DNA of 64,000 nucleotides, from assembly GCF_002902625.1 (NCBI RefSeq), contig NZ_PPRG01000010.1, forward strand, positions 1-64,000, given 5' to 3'. The translations under genes and the position numbers were made by a program. Origin of the DNA: Staphylococcus devriesei. Lineage in GTDB: Bacteria > Bacillota > Bacilli > Staphylococcales > Staphylococcaceae. Positions 48,306 through 58,882 of this stretch are shown piece after piece. Every line of letters starts with the position of its first letter. Position 1 is the stretch's first letter. The notes under the pieces were generated by a model. It saw only the letters and a program-made list of their open reading frames with translations. It was not told the DNA's origin and made no database searches.

Positions 48306-49512
48306 CGAGATAGCCTCCTTTTTTTACACCTGGCAAGACAATAAAGGATGCAGAACCTCGATGTGTAATATATTCATTTAATTTATCTTTATGGCCTAAA
48401 TTATTTTGAATATCAATAAACTGTTGGGTAGACTTTTGGAAACAAATAAACATTAGTCCTGTTTCCAAAGCACCTGTTTTAGCATTTGTACCATCCGTAT
48501 AATTATAAGCACGACGTTTAATTGATGTCTTAACTTCACGTGCTAAACGCGCATGTGCATTAGGATCAATAACATAATTACCACTACTATCTTTAGCATC
48601 TAAATCTAGATTTTCAAATTCTTTTTTTCCGGTTAAAGGCGCGCCAGAAGCTCGTTTACGTCCGAAAGTCGCCTCTTGCTCATCTAGAGAGGTACGATCC
48701 CAAGTTTCAATATGAATTTGGATACGTCTAATAATGCAATAGGTACCATTTTTAGCCCAACCATCATTAATAAAGACATAATCTTTTAGTTCATCATTCT
48801 TTCGTGGATTAACCGTGCCATCTTTAAAAGCCATAAGATTTCTCGGTGTTTCTTCTAACTTTCCTGATACGAATCCATTTTGAGACCATTTCATTTTAAC
48901 AATATCTCTAAAAGGACGAATTAAATTATGAATCGCATGAAATGAAACCTGTGGGTCGTTAGAACAAGCTTGAATCATTATATCCCCATCACTATATTCA
49001 TCATCTAATTGATCATTTGGAAAATGTGGTAAGTCTTTAAAGCCTGATGGGATTTTAGACGACAAGCCTACTTTCTTCAAAAAAGATTTACTAACACCAT
49101 ACGTTAACGTTAACTTGCTAGCACCTAGTCCAATTGATTCGCCTGTATCTACTGGCGGTAACAATTCATTTTGACTATCTTTTTCAGCAGGTTCACCATC
49201 AGTCATATTAACTGACATTTGCGTCCATTTTTTAAACATATCTTTAATTGCACTTTTATCTTTAGTCTTTAAGTCTAAAGCTACGAAATTACAGTTTTTC
49301 TGTGTAGGCGTCGTTATACCTGCTTGTACACGCCCATAAAATTCAAAGGCATCTTTATCTTCGTTCTCAGGTGTATCAAACATTGACTTAAAAGAGAAAA
49401 TGCTACCTGCACCACTAGCGCCGATAACTACACCGGCGCCACCTATACCTAGCATTTTTAAAAAAGAACGACGTGAAACGTTTGAATTTTGTTGTTCGTC
49501 TATCTTACTCAT
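48286..49512 (-). CDS. fepB: FepB, Tat-exported DyP-type haem peroxidase
   Basis: The 408-residue protein begins with a Tat signal (VSRRSFLKMLGIGGAG, Arg14-Arg15), linking it to tatAC next door. The DyP-type peroxidase domain follows, with catalytic Asp231 in FKDGTVNP and a probable haem-ligand His320 (PNAHARLA). The usual GxxDG motif reads AFKDG, so the first Gly is Ala228. In the Fep/Efe system it is proposed to act on haem or oxidise ferrous iron. It overlaps both neighbours by a few bases, showing a tight operon. Confidence 0.9.
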   Translation of the reverse strand: MSKIDEQQNSNVSRRSFLKMLGIGGAGVVIGASGAGSIFSFKSMFDTPENEDKDAFEFYGRVQAGITTPTQKNCNFVALDLKTKDKSAIKDMFKKWTQMSVNMTDGEPAEKDSQNELLPPVDTGESIGLGASKLTLTYGVSKSFLKKVGLSSKIPSGFKDLPHFPNDQLDDEYSDGDIMIQACSNDPQVSFHAIHNLIRPFRDIVKMKWSQNGFVSGKLEETPRNLMAFKDGTVNPRKNDELKDYVFINDGWAKNGTYCIIRRIQIHIETWDRTSLDEQEATFGRKRASGAPLTGKKEFENLDLDAKDSSGNYVIDPNAHARLAREVKTSIKRRAYNYTDGTNAKTGALETGLMFICFQKSTQQFIDIQNNLGHKDKLNEYITHRGSASFIVLPGVKKGGYLGETLFS

Positions 49513-50378
49513 TCTGTAACCACAGCCATTTTACTTAGCGGTTCACCAAGAGAGTTTACAGCGTCAGATAAAGCTTTTCTATCTTCTTTTGTTACTGCGC
49601 TATAATCTTTATAACCGTCACCATCTTTATACTTATCTAACAAGCTATTTACTTTATCAAAGTTCTTTTGAATATCTTTACTTAAGTTTTTATCTTTTTT
49701 CTCTAATTCAGGTTTAAATAATTCGTAAATTTTTTGTGCACCTTCAATGTTGGCTTTGAAATCGTACAAGTCAGTATGAGAATAGATTTCTTCCTCACCT
49801 GTAATCTTAGATGTAGATACTTCGTTTAATAAGTCAACTGATCCTTGTAACATTAATTTAGGTGTAATATCTAACGTATCTACTTTAGCATCTAGTTCTT
49901 TAGCATCTTTCAATAATTGATCTGCATCTTTTTTAGTCGTTTCATCTATTTTGTTATCTTGGTAAAGAGACTTTTCAATTTTATGGTAGCCAGTCCATTT
50001 ATCTGCTTTATTTTCTTCTTTCATATCTGCTAAACGTGCATCAATTTTAGGATCTAAATCACCGAATGCTTCCGCAACAGGTTCAGAACGTTCATAATAC
50101 ATACGTACTTTAGGATATAATTCTTTAGCTTTTTCCATATTATTATCTTTGACTGCTGATACAAATTGCTCTGTACCATCTAAGAATTTATCAAGTTGAT
50201 TATCTGTGTACTTTTTATACTCTTTTGTAGCTTTATCTAACGCTTTATTATTTTCACTCTTACTACTTGAGTTTTGTGATGAGCTATCTTTGTTACTACT
50301 ATCATCATTGTGGTCGTTCGTTCCACATGCTGCTAAAAGTAATGATGACGCTAATAAAATAGTTGGTAATTTTTTCAT
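49509..50378 (-). CDS. fepA: FepA, EfeO/M-type iron-binding lipoprotein
   Basis: The 289-residue lipoprotein has lipobox LLAAC with Cys18, followed by a Ser/Asn/Asp-rich linker (about 20-48). An EfeM/EfeO M75-like helical domain fills the rest (about 50-285): KVRMYYERSEPVAEAFGDLD, GYHKIEKSLY with the iron-site HxxxE, and EEEIYSHTDLYDF. It would bind iron outside the membrane and pass it to FepC. It is the first gene of fepABC, and a Fur box lies about 170 bases upstream. Confidence 0.9.
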   Translation of the reverse strand: MKKLPTILLASSLLLAACGTNDHNDDSSNKDSSSQNSSSKSENNKALDKATKEYKKYTDNQLDKFLDGTEQFVSAVKDNNMEKAKELYPKVRMYYERSEPVAEAFGDLDPKIDARLADMKEENKADKWTGYHKIEKSLYQDNKIDETTKKDADQLLKDAKELDAKVDTLDITPKLMLQGSVDLLNEVSTSKITGEEEIYSHTDLYDFKANIEGAQKIYELFKPELEKKDKNLSKDIQKNFDKVNSLLDKYKDGDGYKDYSAVTKEDRKALSDAVNSLGEPLSKMAVVTE

Positions 50379-50758
50379 AATTTTTTCACCTCAGTTAAGT
50401 TTCAGTGATTATCTATCGACGCTGAATCTTTTAATTGAGAACGCTATAGCCATCTTGAAATTATTTAAAAAACCTATTCTATGCTAGCTCATTCAGAATG
50501 TTAGCCTACTCCCAATTTTACCCTTAGAAAACCCTTCAATTTCAATTGATAATCATTATCAGATTAATTATAAGTTTGTCTCTATTTTATGTCAATAACA
50601 ATTCTATCTTAATTTTAATCAACAAAATTTTTATATTTTGATGAAACTTTAGTTTTAATATTTTTAGCTAACCTGATAACTCTTAAGAATGCATAAAATG
50701 CAATAAGGGTATATAATTTAAAGTTGGAATTTTATTTTTTTAAAAGGAGTCATAACAT
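50379..50758. other. Divergent promoter region, fepA / oxidoreductase gene
   Basis: The 380-base gap holds the Fur box at 50547-50561 and no convincing gene. AAAAGGAG before 50759 is the ribosome binding site of the oxidoreductase gene. Confidence 0.6.
50547..50561. promoter_or_regulatory. Fur box upstream of fepABC
   Basis: TGATAATCATTATCA is an exact 7-1-7 Fur core palindrome. It lies in the gap between fepA and the divergent oxidoreductase gene. Iron-dependent repression of fepABC fits the operon's function. Confidence 0.88.
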
Positions 50759-51754
50759 ATGAGCACACAATTCAAAGCATTTTTAGTGGATCAAAATGAA
50801 AAAGGCCAAATTAATAGTGATTATAAACAAATGACTACTGATGATCTATCTGAAGGTAATGTACTAATTAAAGTACACTATTCAGGTATTAACTATAAAG
50901 ATGCCTTAGCAATAACTGACAATAATAATATCGTTAAATCATACCCAATGGTTCCTGGTATCGATTTAGCAGGCGTCGTAGTAGAATCTGATGACCCTAC
51001 TATTGAAAAGGGTGAAGAAGTAATTGCGACAAGTTATGCCTTAGGTGTTAGTCATTATGGTGGATTCAGTGAGTATGCTAGAGTGAAATCGGATTGGATT
51101 GTTAAACTTCCAGATAACCTCACTTTAGAAGAAGCGATGATTTATGGTACAGCTGGCTATACTGCAGGATTAGCAATTGAAAAATTAGAAAAAGCAGGTT
51201 TTATGACACTTGAAGGTGGAGAAGTCCTAGTTCGTGGAGCTTCAGGTGGCGTAGGATCATTAGCAGTTATGATGCTTTCTAACTTAGGTTACAAAGTCAT
51301 CGCAAGTACAGGTAATAAAGAAGCTACTAATAAATTAGAACAATTAGGGGCTAAAGATATTATCAATCGCATTACTGACAACGACGATAAGCCACTCGGT
51401 TCACGTACATGGCAAGCTGCGATTGATCCAATTGGTGGCGAAGGTACACCTTATGTAGCTAAACATATTGATAATAATGGTGGCGTCGCACTCATTGGTT
51501 TAACTGGGGGATTGAATTTTAGCACAACAGTTCATCCATTTATTTTAAGAGGTGTTAGCCTTGTAGGTATCGACTCAGTATTTACACCTATGAAATTACG
51601 TGAACGCGTGTGGAGACGTTTAGCTACAGATTTAAAATCAGATCAATTACATGATATTAAACGTGTCGTTTCATTTTCTGACTTACCAGACGCTATTGAA
51701 ACAGTATTAAACCATGAAAATACAGGCCGCATCGTTATCGACTTTAATAAATAA
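50759..51754 (+). CDS. YhdH/YhfP-type quinone oxidoreductase
   Basis: The 331-residue zinc-independent MDR-family enzyme belongs to the YhdH/AcuI group (NADPH-dependent acrylyl-CoA or quinone reductases). Segments seen are VHYSGINYKDALAI, PMVPGIDLAGVVVES, the nucleotide-binding RGASGGVGSLAVMMLSNLG (about 159-177) and IGLTGGLNFSTTVHPFILRG. The C-terminal RIVIDFN is standard. The substrate is not certain. It is transcribed alone and divergent from the fep operon. Confidence 0.85.
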   Translation: MSTQFKAFLVDQNEKGQINSDYKQMTTDDLSEGNVLIKVHYSGINYKDALAITDNNNIVKSYPMVPGIDLAGVVVESDDPTIEKGEEVIATSYALGVSHYGGFSEYARVKSDWIVKLPDNLTLEEAMIYGTAGYTAGLAIEKLEKAGFMTLEGGEVLVRGASGGVGSLAVMMLSNLGYKVIASTGNKEATNKLEQLGAKDIINRITDNDDKPLGSRTWQAAIDPIGGEGTPYVAKHIDNNGGVALIGLTGGLNFSTTVHPFILRGVSLVGIDSVFTPMKLRERVWRRLATDLKSDQLHDIKRVVSFSDLPDAIETVLNHENTGRIVIDFNK

Positions 51755-51830
51755 AAGTATATAATATCTTAAGAGAAAAAATACAATTCTAATTTAAGGT
51801 TGAATTGAAATATAAAATCATATGCAATTA

Positions 51831-52018
51831 ACGCAGTATTATTGGCGAGACTCCCGAGGGAATTGGATGAGCGTCGAGACCGTGGCTCGACCTGGCAGTA
51901 GTTGTCTGAAATGAAGATTCGTTCGAGCCTCACTTCCTTCATTTCTAGTCAACCTTGCCGGGGTGGGACTACGAAATCTTAGAAATTGCATTAGATTTCT
52001 GTCCCGCTCCCCCCTATG
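51831..52018 (+). repeat. Structured intergenic repeat, copy B
   Basis: The same ordered motifs as copy A at 5571, in the same orientation: GGCTCGACCTGGCAGTAGTT, CTAGTCAACCTTGCCGGGG, GGGACTACGAAATCTTAG and TTAGATTTCTGTCCCGCTCC. Differences are scattered point changes, suggesting an old dispersed element kept for structure. Confidence 0.85.
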
Positions 52019-52069
52019 AAAGCTTCGTCAGATAATACGTAGTTTATAAAACTAAACTATTGTTAAATA

Positions 52070-52116
52070 AAAATGGCTTGAAAGGAATTCATTTAGAACT
52101 CCTTGCAAGCCATTTT
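52070..52116 (-). terminator. Terminator after the GNAT gene at 52123
   Basis: AAAATGGCTTG pairs with CAAGCCATTTT, with inner pairing of AGGAATTC with GAACTCCT. On the minus strand TTTTTATTT follows. Confidence 0.82.
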
Positions 52117-52122
52117 AATGCT

Positions 52123-52527
52123 TTAATAAACGATATACATGCCACCTGATTTAGGTTCTGTCGATTTAAAGCCTAATTTCTCATATAACTTATCTGCAGG
52201 ATAATCAGCAATTAAACTTACATAAGTTCCTTTCATAGCAATCGATTCAATATAAGTCATTACTTTTTCAAGAATAATTCTACCATAACCTTGACCTTGG
52301 TATGCTGGATCCACAGCTATATCAACAATTTGAAAGGCAGTACCTCCGTCACCAATCACCCTACCCATACCAATAAGTACATTATCATCATAAATCGTTA
52401 TACTATAACAAGCGTTAGGTAGCCCTTTAAGTGCCGCTTCTTCTGATTTCGGACTCATCCCTGCTTTCACTCGTAAATCACAATATGCTCTAGGTTTAGG
52501 TGGCTCATTCGAGTAGCGAATCATCAT
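52123..52527 (-). CDS. GNAT-family N-acetyltransferase
   Basis: The 134-residue protein is a single GNAT domain. The acetyl-CoA-binding motif A is VDPAYQGQGYGRIILEKVM (about 73-91), and the C-terminal YEKLGFKSTEP is the usual end strand. IVDIAVDP precedes motif A. The acceptor (amine or protein) is unknown. AGGGGGA lies ahead of two adjacent ATGs (MMIRYS); the first is used here. It lies just downstream of the ferredoxin-NADP reductase gene on the same strand. Confidence 0.85.
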   Translation of the reverse strand: MMIRYSNEPPKPRAYCDLRVKAGMSPKSEEAALKGLPNACYSITIYDDNVLIGMGRVIGDGGTAFQIVDIAVDPAYQGQGYGRIILEKVMTYIESIAMKGTYVSLIADYPADKLYEKLGFKSTEPKSGGMYIVY

Positions 52528-52549
52528 TTTCCCCCTCTTATCTCACTAG

Positions 52550-53954
<1,405 letters not shown>

Positions 53955-54371
53955 TTAATCTTTTGGTTCTTTTAAAATGGCTTGACGCAATAAGAAGAAG
54001 AGTAACAATAACCCAGCTAGCATACCTGTATGACCAATACCTGCAAACCCAGCAAATGCTTCAGGTTGGAAACTTTTACCTATAACTTGGAATGTACCTT
54101 TAGTTACCATCATACCTATTGTGACAACTACTCCTAAATTATAAACAATAAAGAACCAATTGAATAAGTAATAACTACTTAGTTTAAATGACTTTTCAAG
54201 CGAAAGTAATATTAAGAACATAAACATACCTAAAATAAGGGTATGTGTGTGTACTACTGATAATTGTGTGTCGCCCGTAAAATGATGTGCTTTAGTCAAT
54301 TCTCTGTAGTAAAAACCACTAAATAATCCAATTATCATATAGACTAAGAAAGCATATAATAATCTGCGCAT
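53955..54371 (-). CDS. DUF2871-type membrane protein
   Basis: The start is set at the ATG at 54371 (MRRLLYAFLV), with GGGAGG upstream; a longer frame adds 15 codons with no ribosome binding site. The 138-residue protein has four membrane segments (about 4-22, 42-60, 72-92 and 112-130) with conserved-looking His in VVHTHTLILGMF and GHTGMLAGLL. Such His-bearing segments resemble haem- or metal-binding four-helix proteins, but the function is unknown. It lies downstream of the YcnI and CopCD genes, which suggests copper-related work. Confidence 0.7.
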   Translation of the reverse strand: MRRLLYAFLVYMIIGLFSGFYYRELTKAHHFTGDTQLSVVHTHTLILGMFMFLILLSLEKSFKLSSYYLFNWFFIVYNLGVVVTIGMMVTKGTFQVIGKSFQPEAFAGFAGIGHTGMLAGLLLLFFLLRQAILKEPKD

Positions 54372-54459
54372 ATGAAAATCCTCCCTCACATTACTATTAT
54401 AATTGAAAATAAGCATCTTTAAAGTGACAAAATATGTAAGAATATTGCTATATGAAAAA

Positions 54460-54512
54460 GGAACGAAACTAAAATCAAATTAAACTTCAAAGATTTTATA
54501 GTTTCGCTCCGA
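54460..54512 (-). terminator. Terminator after the YcnI gene
   Basis: On the minus strand GGAGCGAAACTA pairs with TAGTTTCGTTCC, and TTTTTCATA follows. It separates the CopCD/YcnI pair from the DUF2871 gene. Confidence 0.8.
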
Positions 54513-54525
54513 CTAGATTAAATAT

Positions 54526-55137
54526 CTATTTATTTCTTGAATGCTTGAATAAAGCTACTAATGATAAAATAATCGCTATGATTGAGACAATCCATAATGC
54601 GATTGAACCACCTGAACTTTGTTGTTCACTAGCCGTATCATTAGATTTTTCTTCTTTAACTGTTGTTGCATTAGCATCTTTTTTAACTTCTAGTGTTGGT
54701 GCTGGATGTTCACTGTCTTCTTTACCAGTCCATTTAACTTTATCGCCATTATCATATGATTGAATTGCTTTAAAAGTATATTTACCTTCTTCTTTAGGAC
54801 TAGCTACTACAAGTGGAAAGTCCATAAATTCATCTGGACCAATACCTTTGTCTTTAGCTTTCCATGTAATTTTAGTGATATTTCCTTTTTTATCTTTGTC
54901 TAATTTATATTTGTAGCCTTCTACAGGTTGAATATTGACAACTTGAGCTTCTTTAGGAACTTCTAATTCGATTTTATCTGTATGATCTTTTTGTTCTACC
55001 GGAACACGTACATCAACGCGTTCATAAGATTCCGGTTCAACTGCTTTAGGGTTTAACGTAACATGGGCATCTGCGATTTTAAAGAAGCCCATTGTAAAGA
55101 AGAGTACTAAACTCGTTGCTAATAATTTTTTTATCAT
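54526..55137 (-). CDS. YcnI-type (DUF1775) copper-binding exported protein
   Basis: The 203-residue protein has a signal peptide ending at ADA, so that the mature protein begins with His (HVTLNPKAVEP), as in YcnI. In that family the N-terminal His and a conserved Glu and Trp bind copper. The DUF1775 domain covers about 25-145. A Lys/Ser-rich linker and a C-terminal membrane anchor (about 180-197) follow. It lies 14 bases after the CopCD-like gene and is probably part of a copper-acquisition or export module. Confidence 0.85.
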   Translation of the reverse strand: MIKKLLATSLVLFFTMGFFKIADAHVTLNPKAVEPESYERVDVRVPVEQKDHTDKIELEVPKEAQVVNIQPVEGYKYKLDKDKKGNITKITWKAKDKGIGPDEFMDFPLVVASPKEEGKYTFKAIQSYDNGDKVKWTGKEDSEHPAPTLEVKKDANATTVKEEKSNDTASEQQSSGGSIALWIVSIIAIILSLVALFKHSRNK

Positions 55138-55151
55138 CTTTTTTCTCCTTC

Positions 55152-56399
55152 TTATGGAATACTAATTTGACTCATAATTACTCCAATAAGTATCAAAATC
55201 ACACCTATTGTGACTTCAACAATCAATGAAACTTTATTTACTCTATTTCGACGGTTTAATGCACGAGTCGTTTGCATGAAACCTAATCCCATCATAATAA
55301 ACGTACCTACGACTTTAACAATTAAGAATATAGTCCATGTTTGCATATTTGACCAGATTGAAAGAATTTTAGTTTCATCTATAGACATTAATATACCAGA
55401 AAGAATAATAAGCGCTACTGCACTTGCATTAACTTTGAATAGGATTTCACGTAATAAATCCACAGCATCTTTCTTTCTAGTAAATACTGAAACCAAGAGA
55501 TAGACCAGTGCGCCTAACCATAAACTAATACCATTTAAGTGTATCGTTCTAAGTAGAAGTGACCAAAGTGGCACACTTTGCGACCATGCATGTCCAGACA
55601 TACTTAACGCTAATATCATCGCAATCGATATAATCCAATACCATGATTTTTCCATATTACGTAATACAAATAAACCACTTAAGATAATTAATGCAATTGA
55701 ACTTAAAATATAAGGGAATTGAATTAATGTATTAGGGTTAAGCGTGAGTATTGCGTCTAACACGTCTGACGATAAGGTCATTAAATATAAGACGAGAGAC
55801 ATCAAATATCCCATCATCATAATTAATGATACTGCTAAATGTCTTGGAAAAATATCGAATGTAGATAAATTATTACGACGTGCAATACCATTTAACCAAT
55901 AAAGTCCGACTAATAAAATTGTAGCGCCTTCCGCTATGTATCGTAATAATCCAAACCAAAAGTCTGGCGTTTCATAAAAAGCAGGTGAAGTATCTACGCC
56001 ATTAGCTGTTTTTTCTCCGACAGAAAATTCAAATCGATCACCAATTTCGTGGCCATCAGCTGAAACGGTATGCCACTCAATTTGATGGGTACCCTCTCCT
56101 ACTTTATCAGCAGGAAACGTTAATACCTGAGAATGACCTGTTGTCGTCGGGTCAATGTCAGCAATCTTATTACCTTTATCATTATATATAGTAAGGCCTG
56201 AATAATCGGCATTAACAGGTTCGTTAAATGTCAGTTCAATAGTATCAGGCTTTTTAGATACTACCCCATTTTGTGAAGGCGTTGTTTTTTCTAAAGTAGC
56301 GTGTGCAGATGCAATGTTTTGAACGTTTGGAACTAGAACAAATAAAAGCATCATCATAATTGCTAAAACTACTTTGGAACTTCGCTTAATTTTCACCAT
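55152..56399 (-). CDS. CopC-CopD fusion (YcnJ-type) copper protein
   Basis: The start is set at the ATG at 56399 (MVKIKRSS), as GGGGGA lies upstream; the longer frame begins nine codons earlier. The 415-residue protein has a signal peptide. The CopC domain follows, with its mature N-terminal His (SAHATLEKTTPSQNG) and WHTVSADGHEIG. Eight membrane segments of CopD fill about 150-415. YcnJ in Bacillus imports copper. With YcnI downstream it forms the conserved ycnIJ pair, though in the order YcnJ then YcnI. No metalloregulator gene is adjacent. Confidence 0.85.
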   Translation of the reverse strand: MVKIKRSSKVVLAIMMMLLFVLVPNVQNIASAHATLEKTTPSQNGVVSKKPDTIELTFNEPVNADYSGLTIYNDKGNKIADIDPTTTGHSQVLTFPADKVGEGTHQIEWHTVSADGHEIGDRFEFSVGEKTANGVDTSPAFYETPDFWFGLLRYIAEGATILLVGLYWLNGIARRNNLSTFDIFPRHLAVSLIMMMGYLMSLVLYLMTLSSDVLDAILTLNPNTLIQFPYILSSIALIILSGLFVLRNMEKSWYWIISIAMILALSMSGHAWSQSVPLWSLLLRTIHLNGISLWLGALVYLLVSVFTRKKDAVDLLREILFKVNASAVALIILSGILMSIDETKILSIWSNMQTWTIFLIVKVVGTFIMMGLGFMQTTRALNRRNRVNKVSLIVEVTIGVILILIGVIMSQISIP

Positions 56400-56426
56400 T
56401 GACGTCCCCCATAAAAATTTACTCAT

Positions 56427-56744
56427 TTATTAATAATAAGATAATACATGCTATTTAACAATAATAATTCTAATTTGTCACTTTTTATCCAAAAAAGAGG
56501 GAGCGGGACAGAAAGCTAATGTAATTTCCAAGATTTCGTCGTCCCGCCCCGGCAAGGTTGACTAGAAATGAAGAAAGTGAGATTCGAACGCATCTTCATT
56601 TCAGACAACTACTGCCAAATTTCAAAGATTTCGTCGTCCCGCCCCGGCAAGGTTGGCTGGAGATGAAGAAAGTACGATTTTAACGTATTTTCATTTCAGA
56701 CAACTACTGCCAAATCATATAGCTTAGGAGATAATAATTAGCAC
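56427..56744. other. Gene-free region holding repeat copy C
   Basis: Nearly all of this gap is the inverted copy of the intergenic repeat (56493-56714). I see no gene in it. Confidence 0.7.
56493..56714 (-). repeat. Structured intergenic repeat, copy C, with a duplicated module
   Basis: This is an inverted relative of copies A and B. It starts GGGAGCGGGACAGAAA. A module of about 95 bases follows twice in tandem (56523-56616 and 56618-56713). Each module carries AGATTTCGTCGTCCCGCCCC, GGCAAGGTTG and TTTCAGACAACTACTGCCAA. The second unit differs from the first mainly in the middle. Confidence 0.85.
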
Positions 56745-58100
56745 CTATTCTTCAACTAAAGCTTGAGTGTCAACAGTAAGACGATTTCTTAATAAATAAA
56801 CAATAAGCATAGCTAATAACGCACAAATTGTTTCGGCAATCAGTAATGACCAAATCACACCAACTAAGCCAAATAAAGCATTCATTACAAATAATACCGG
56901 AATAATAATTGTACCTTGTGCAATGGCCATAATAGTTGCTCCACGGCCTTGTCCAGTTGCTTGTAACATGCCAGTAAACAAGAAGCCAATACCATTTAAT
57001 AATAATGATGTCATTGTCACTTTAAGAATAAATGTAGCTAATGTAACAATTTGTGAGTCAGTACTAAATAATTGAACGATTGAATGACCAAATAATAAAA
57101 CTATTGTCATACATATAGCAAAGATAATCGCGATAGTCATAATAACAACTTTAATTGTATCTTTCATACGCGTTTTATTAGAAACAAAATTATAAGCAAT
57201 TAGCGGTACTACACCTTCAGAAAGTCCCATAATAATTAATTCAGGAAATTGTACAAGTCTAAATGAAATACCATAACTTGCGATGGCATTATTGCCATAG
57301 TGTGCTAAGAATAAGTTTAATACTAAACCAGTTACACCCATTAGTACTACCATTAAGAAGGCTGGAATACCAATTTTAAACACTTCTTGCATAAGCGCTT
57401 TTGTTGGTTTTGCAAATTTAATATTTAATGATAGTGCATCGCTTTTTCTAGCAAAATAAATAACAAAGAATAATGCAGCTACTACATTTGAAATTGCAGT
57501 ACCTAACGCCGCACCAATAACATCTAAATGAAAACCAAAAATTAAAATTGGATCTAAAATCATATTTAAAACGACGCTTGAAAGCATACCAACCATTGAA
57601 ATAATTGGTTTACCAATAGCACGTGCAAATTGTTCAAGTACGAAGAATAAGATAACGAATGGTGTGCTTAGAAATTCTATTTTTAAATAGTCACTTGTAT
57701 AGCGTAATGTTTCTCCACTTGCACCTAAAACACTCGCAATTTGATCAGTAAATGGCAATGTGATGATTGCTATAATCACACCTAAAATAATACTACTATA
57801 AATTGAGAAGCTACTTACGTAATTCGTTTTAGTATAATCTTTAGCGCCAAGCAAACGAGAAATATATGTTCCACCGCCTACACCAAATAAATTACCAAAT
57901 GCCATTAACACTGCAAAAATTGGTAATGTTAAAGAAATGGCTGAAATCATATGGCTATTGTCTAAAAAACCGATAAAATAAACATTTAAAATACCATATA
58001 TCACACTTAATAATGACCCTATCATCATAGGTAAAGAAAAGTGCATCAATGCTTTAATAATTGGTGATTCTTCAAAATAATATAATTGTTCGTCTTTCAT
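56745..58100 (-). CDS. mepA: MepA, MATE-family multidrug exporter
   Basis: The start is set at the ATG at 58100 ([13 protein letters not shown]), better spaced from AAAGGAG than the ATG two codons upstream. The 451-residue, 12-segment protein closely matches S. aureus MepA as I recall it: [40 protein letters not shown], and [21 protein letters not shown]. MepA exports fluoroquinolones, biocides and dyes in exchange for sodium or protons. The regulator gene mepR lies upstream, and palindromic MepR sites precede the gene. Confidence 0.92.
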   Translation of the reverse strand: MKDEQLYYFEESPIIKALMHFSLPMMIGSLLSVIYGILNVYFIGFLDNSHMISAISLTLPIFAVLMAFGNLFGVGGGTYISRLLGAKDYTKTNYVSSFSIYSSIILGVIIAIITLPFTDQIASVLGASGETLRYTSDYLKIEFLSTPFVILFFVLEQFARAIGKPIISMVGMLSSVVLNMILDPILIFGFHLDVIGAALGTAISNVVAALFFVIYFARKSDALSLNIKFAKPTKALMQEVFKIGIPAFLMVVLMGVTGLVLNLFLAHYGNNAIASYGISFRLVQFPELIIMGLSEGVVPLIAYNFVSNKTRMKDTIKVVIMTIAIIFAICMTIVLLFGHSIVQLFSTDSQIVTLATFILKVTMTSLLLNGIGFLFTGMLQATGQGRGATIMAIAQGTIIIPVLFVMNALFGLVGVIWSLLIAETICALLAMLIVYLLRNRLTVDTQALVEE

Positions 58101-58120
58101 TTCCATAATCTCCTTTAAAT

Positions 58121-58149
58121 ATTAGATATCTAATAATTAGATATCTAAC
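58121..58149. promoter_or_regulatory. Tandem MepR operators upstream of mepA
   Basis: ATTAGATATCTAAT (58121-58134) and ATTAGATATCTAAC (58136-58149) are two adjacent palindromes 15 bases apart, just upstream of mepA. They match the GTTAG-containing MepR signature and the site before mepR. Confidence 0.82.
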
Positions 58150-58299
58150 TATACGTTGAAAAAGATAGCGGGAGCGAAACCTATTTGAATAAACTATTTT
58201 CGTCTTCCCACTTTAGCAATAGTAACTATCGTCTAACTTAAATTAGTCAAATATTTTATATTAAATTAAGACTACTTATAATGCTATTAAAGTCTTATA

Positions 58300-58728
58300 T
58301 TAATTAGCTTTTTTAATATTATCTAACATACGCTCAAACAAACTACTCAACTGCGCTTTTTCTTCTTCCTTAAAATCTTTAACTAAAATCGCTTCTATTT
58401 CACCAAAAATACTAACAAATGATTCTACAAGTTCATTACCTGCATCTGTAAGTTTTAAATTTTTACGTCTTGAGTCATTAGGATCAACCATGCGATAAAT
58501 AAACCCCTTATTCTCCAAGCTTTTCAAAGTTGAACTTACTGTAGACCCCTTACGTTGAAATGTTTTAATTAGTTCATTTTGCGTTATACTTCGTTCTTTA
58601 TGACGATACATATAACCTAGCGTGTGACTCTGTTCTTGAGTAACATTATATTCATCTAGTTTATGATCAGCATAATTTTTCATTTCATGGGCTAACGTCC
58701 TTAATAAATATTGATATGTTAATTCCAT
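58300..58728 (-). CDS. mepR: MepR, MarR-family repressor
   Basis: The 142-residue winged-helix protein opens YQYLLRTLAHEMKNYADHKL. Its recognition region is SITQNELIKTFQRKGSTVSS, and the basic wing includes DPNDSRRKNLKLT. Length and position directly upstream of mepA fit MepR, which represses mepR and mepA and is released by the drugs that MepA exports. A perfect GTTAGATATCTAAC palindrome lies 17 bases upstream of its start. Confidence 0.9.
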   Translation of the reverse strand: MELTYQYLLRTLAHEMKNYADHKLDEYNVTQEQSHTLGYMYRHKERSITQNELIKTFQRKGSTVSSTLKSLENKGFIYRMVDPNDSRRKNLKLTDAGNELVESFVSIFGEIEAILVKDFKEEEKAQLSSLFERMLDNIKKAN

Positions 58729-58744
58729 ATCTTCACCTCATTTA

Positions 58745-58758
58745 GTTAGATATCTAAC
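58745..58758. promoter_or_regulatory. MepR operator upstream of mepR
   Basis: GTTAGATATCTAAC is a perfect 14-bp palindrome immediately upstream of mepR. It repeats the core TTAGATATCTAA found twice before mepA, indicating autoregulation. Confidence 0.87.
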
Positions 58759-58882
58759 GAATATAATACTCTCTTTCCCGATATAGTCAATCGATATATT
58801 AAAGTTTAAATATTCAGTTTATTTATCATTAAAATCAATCCTCAATATAATATATAGCTATACTACATTGAGGAAAAAATGA

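Larger units (their letters stand above)
51755..52122. other. Gene-free region holding repeat copy B
   Basis: The 368-base gap contains the intergenic repeat at 51831-52018 and the GNAT terminator at 52070. No open frame with a ribosome binding site is visible. Confidence 0.7.
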
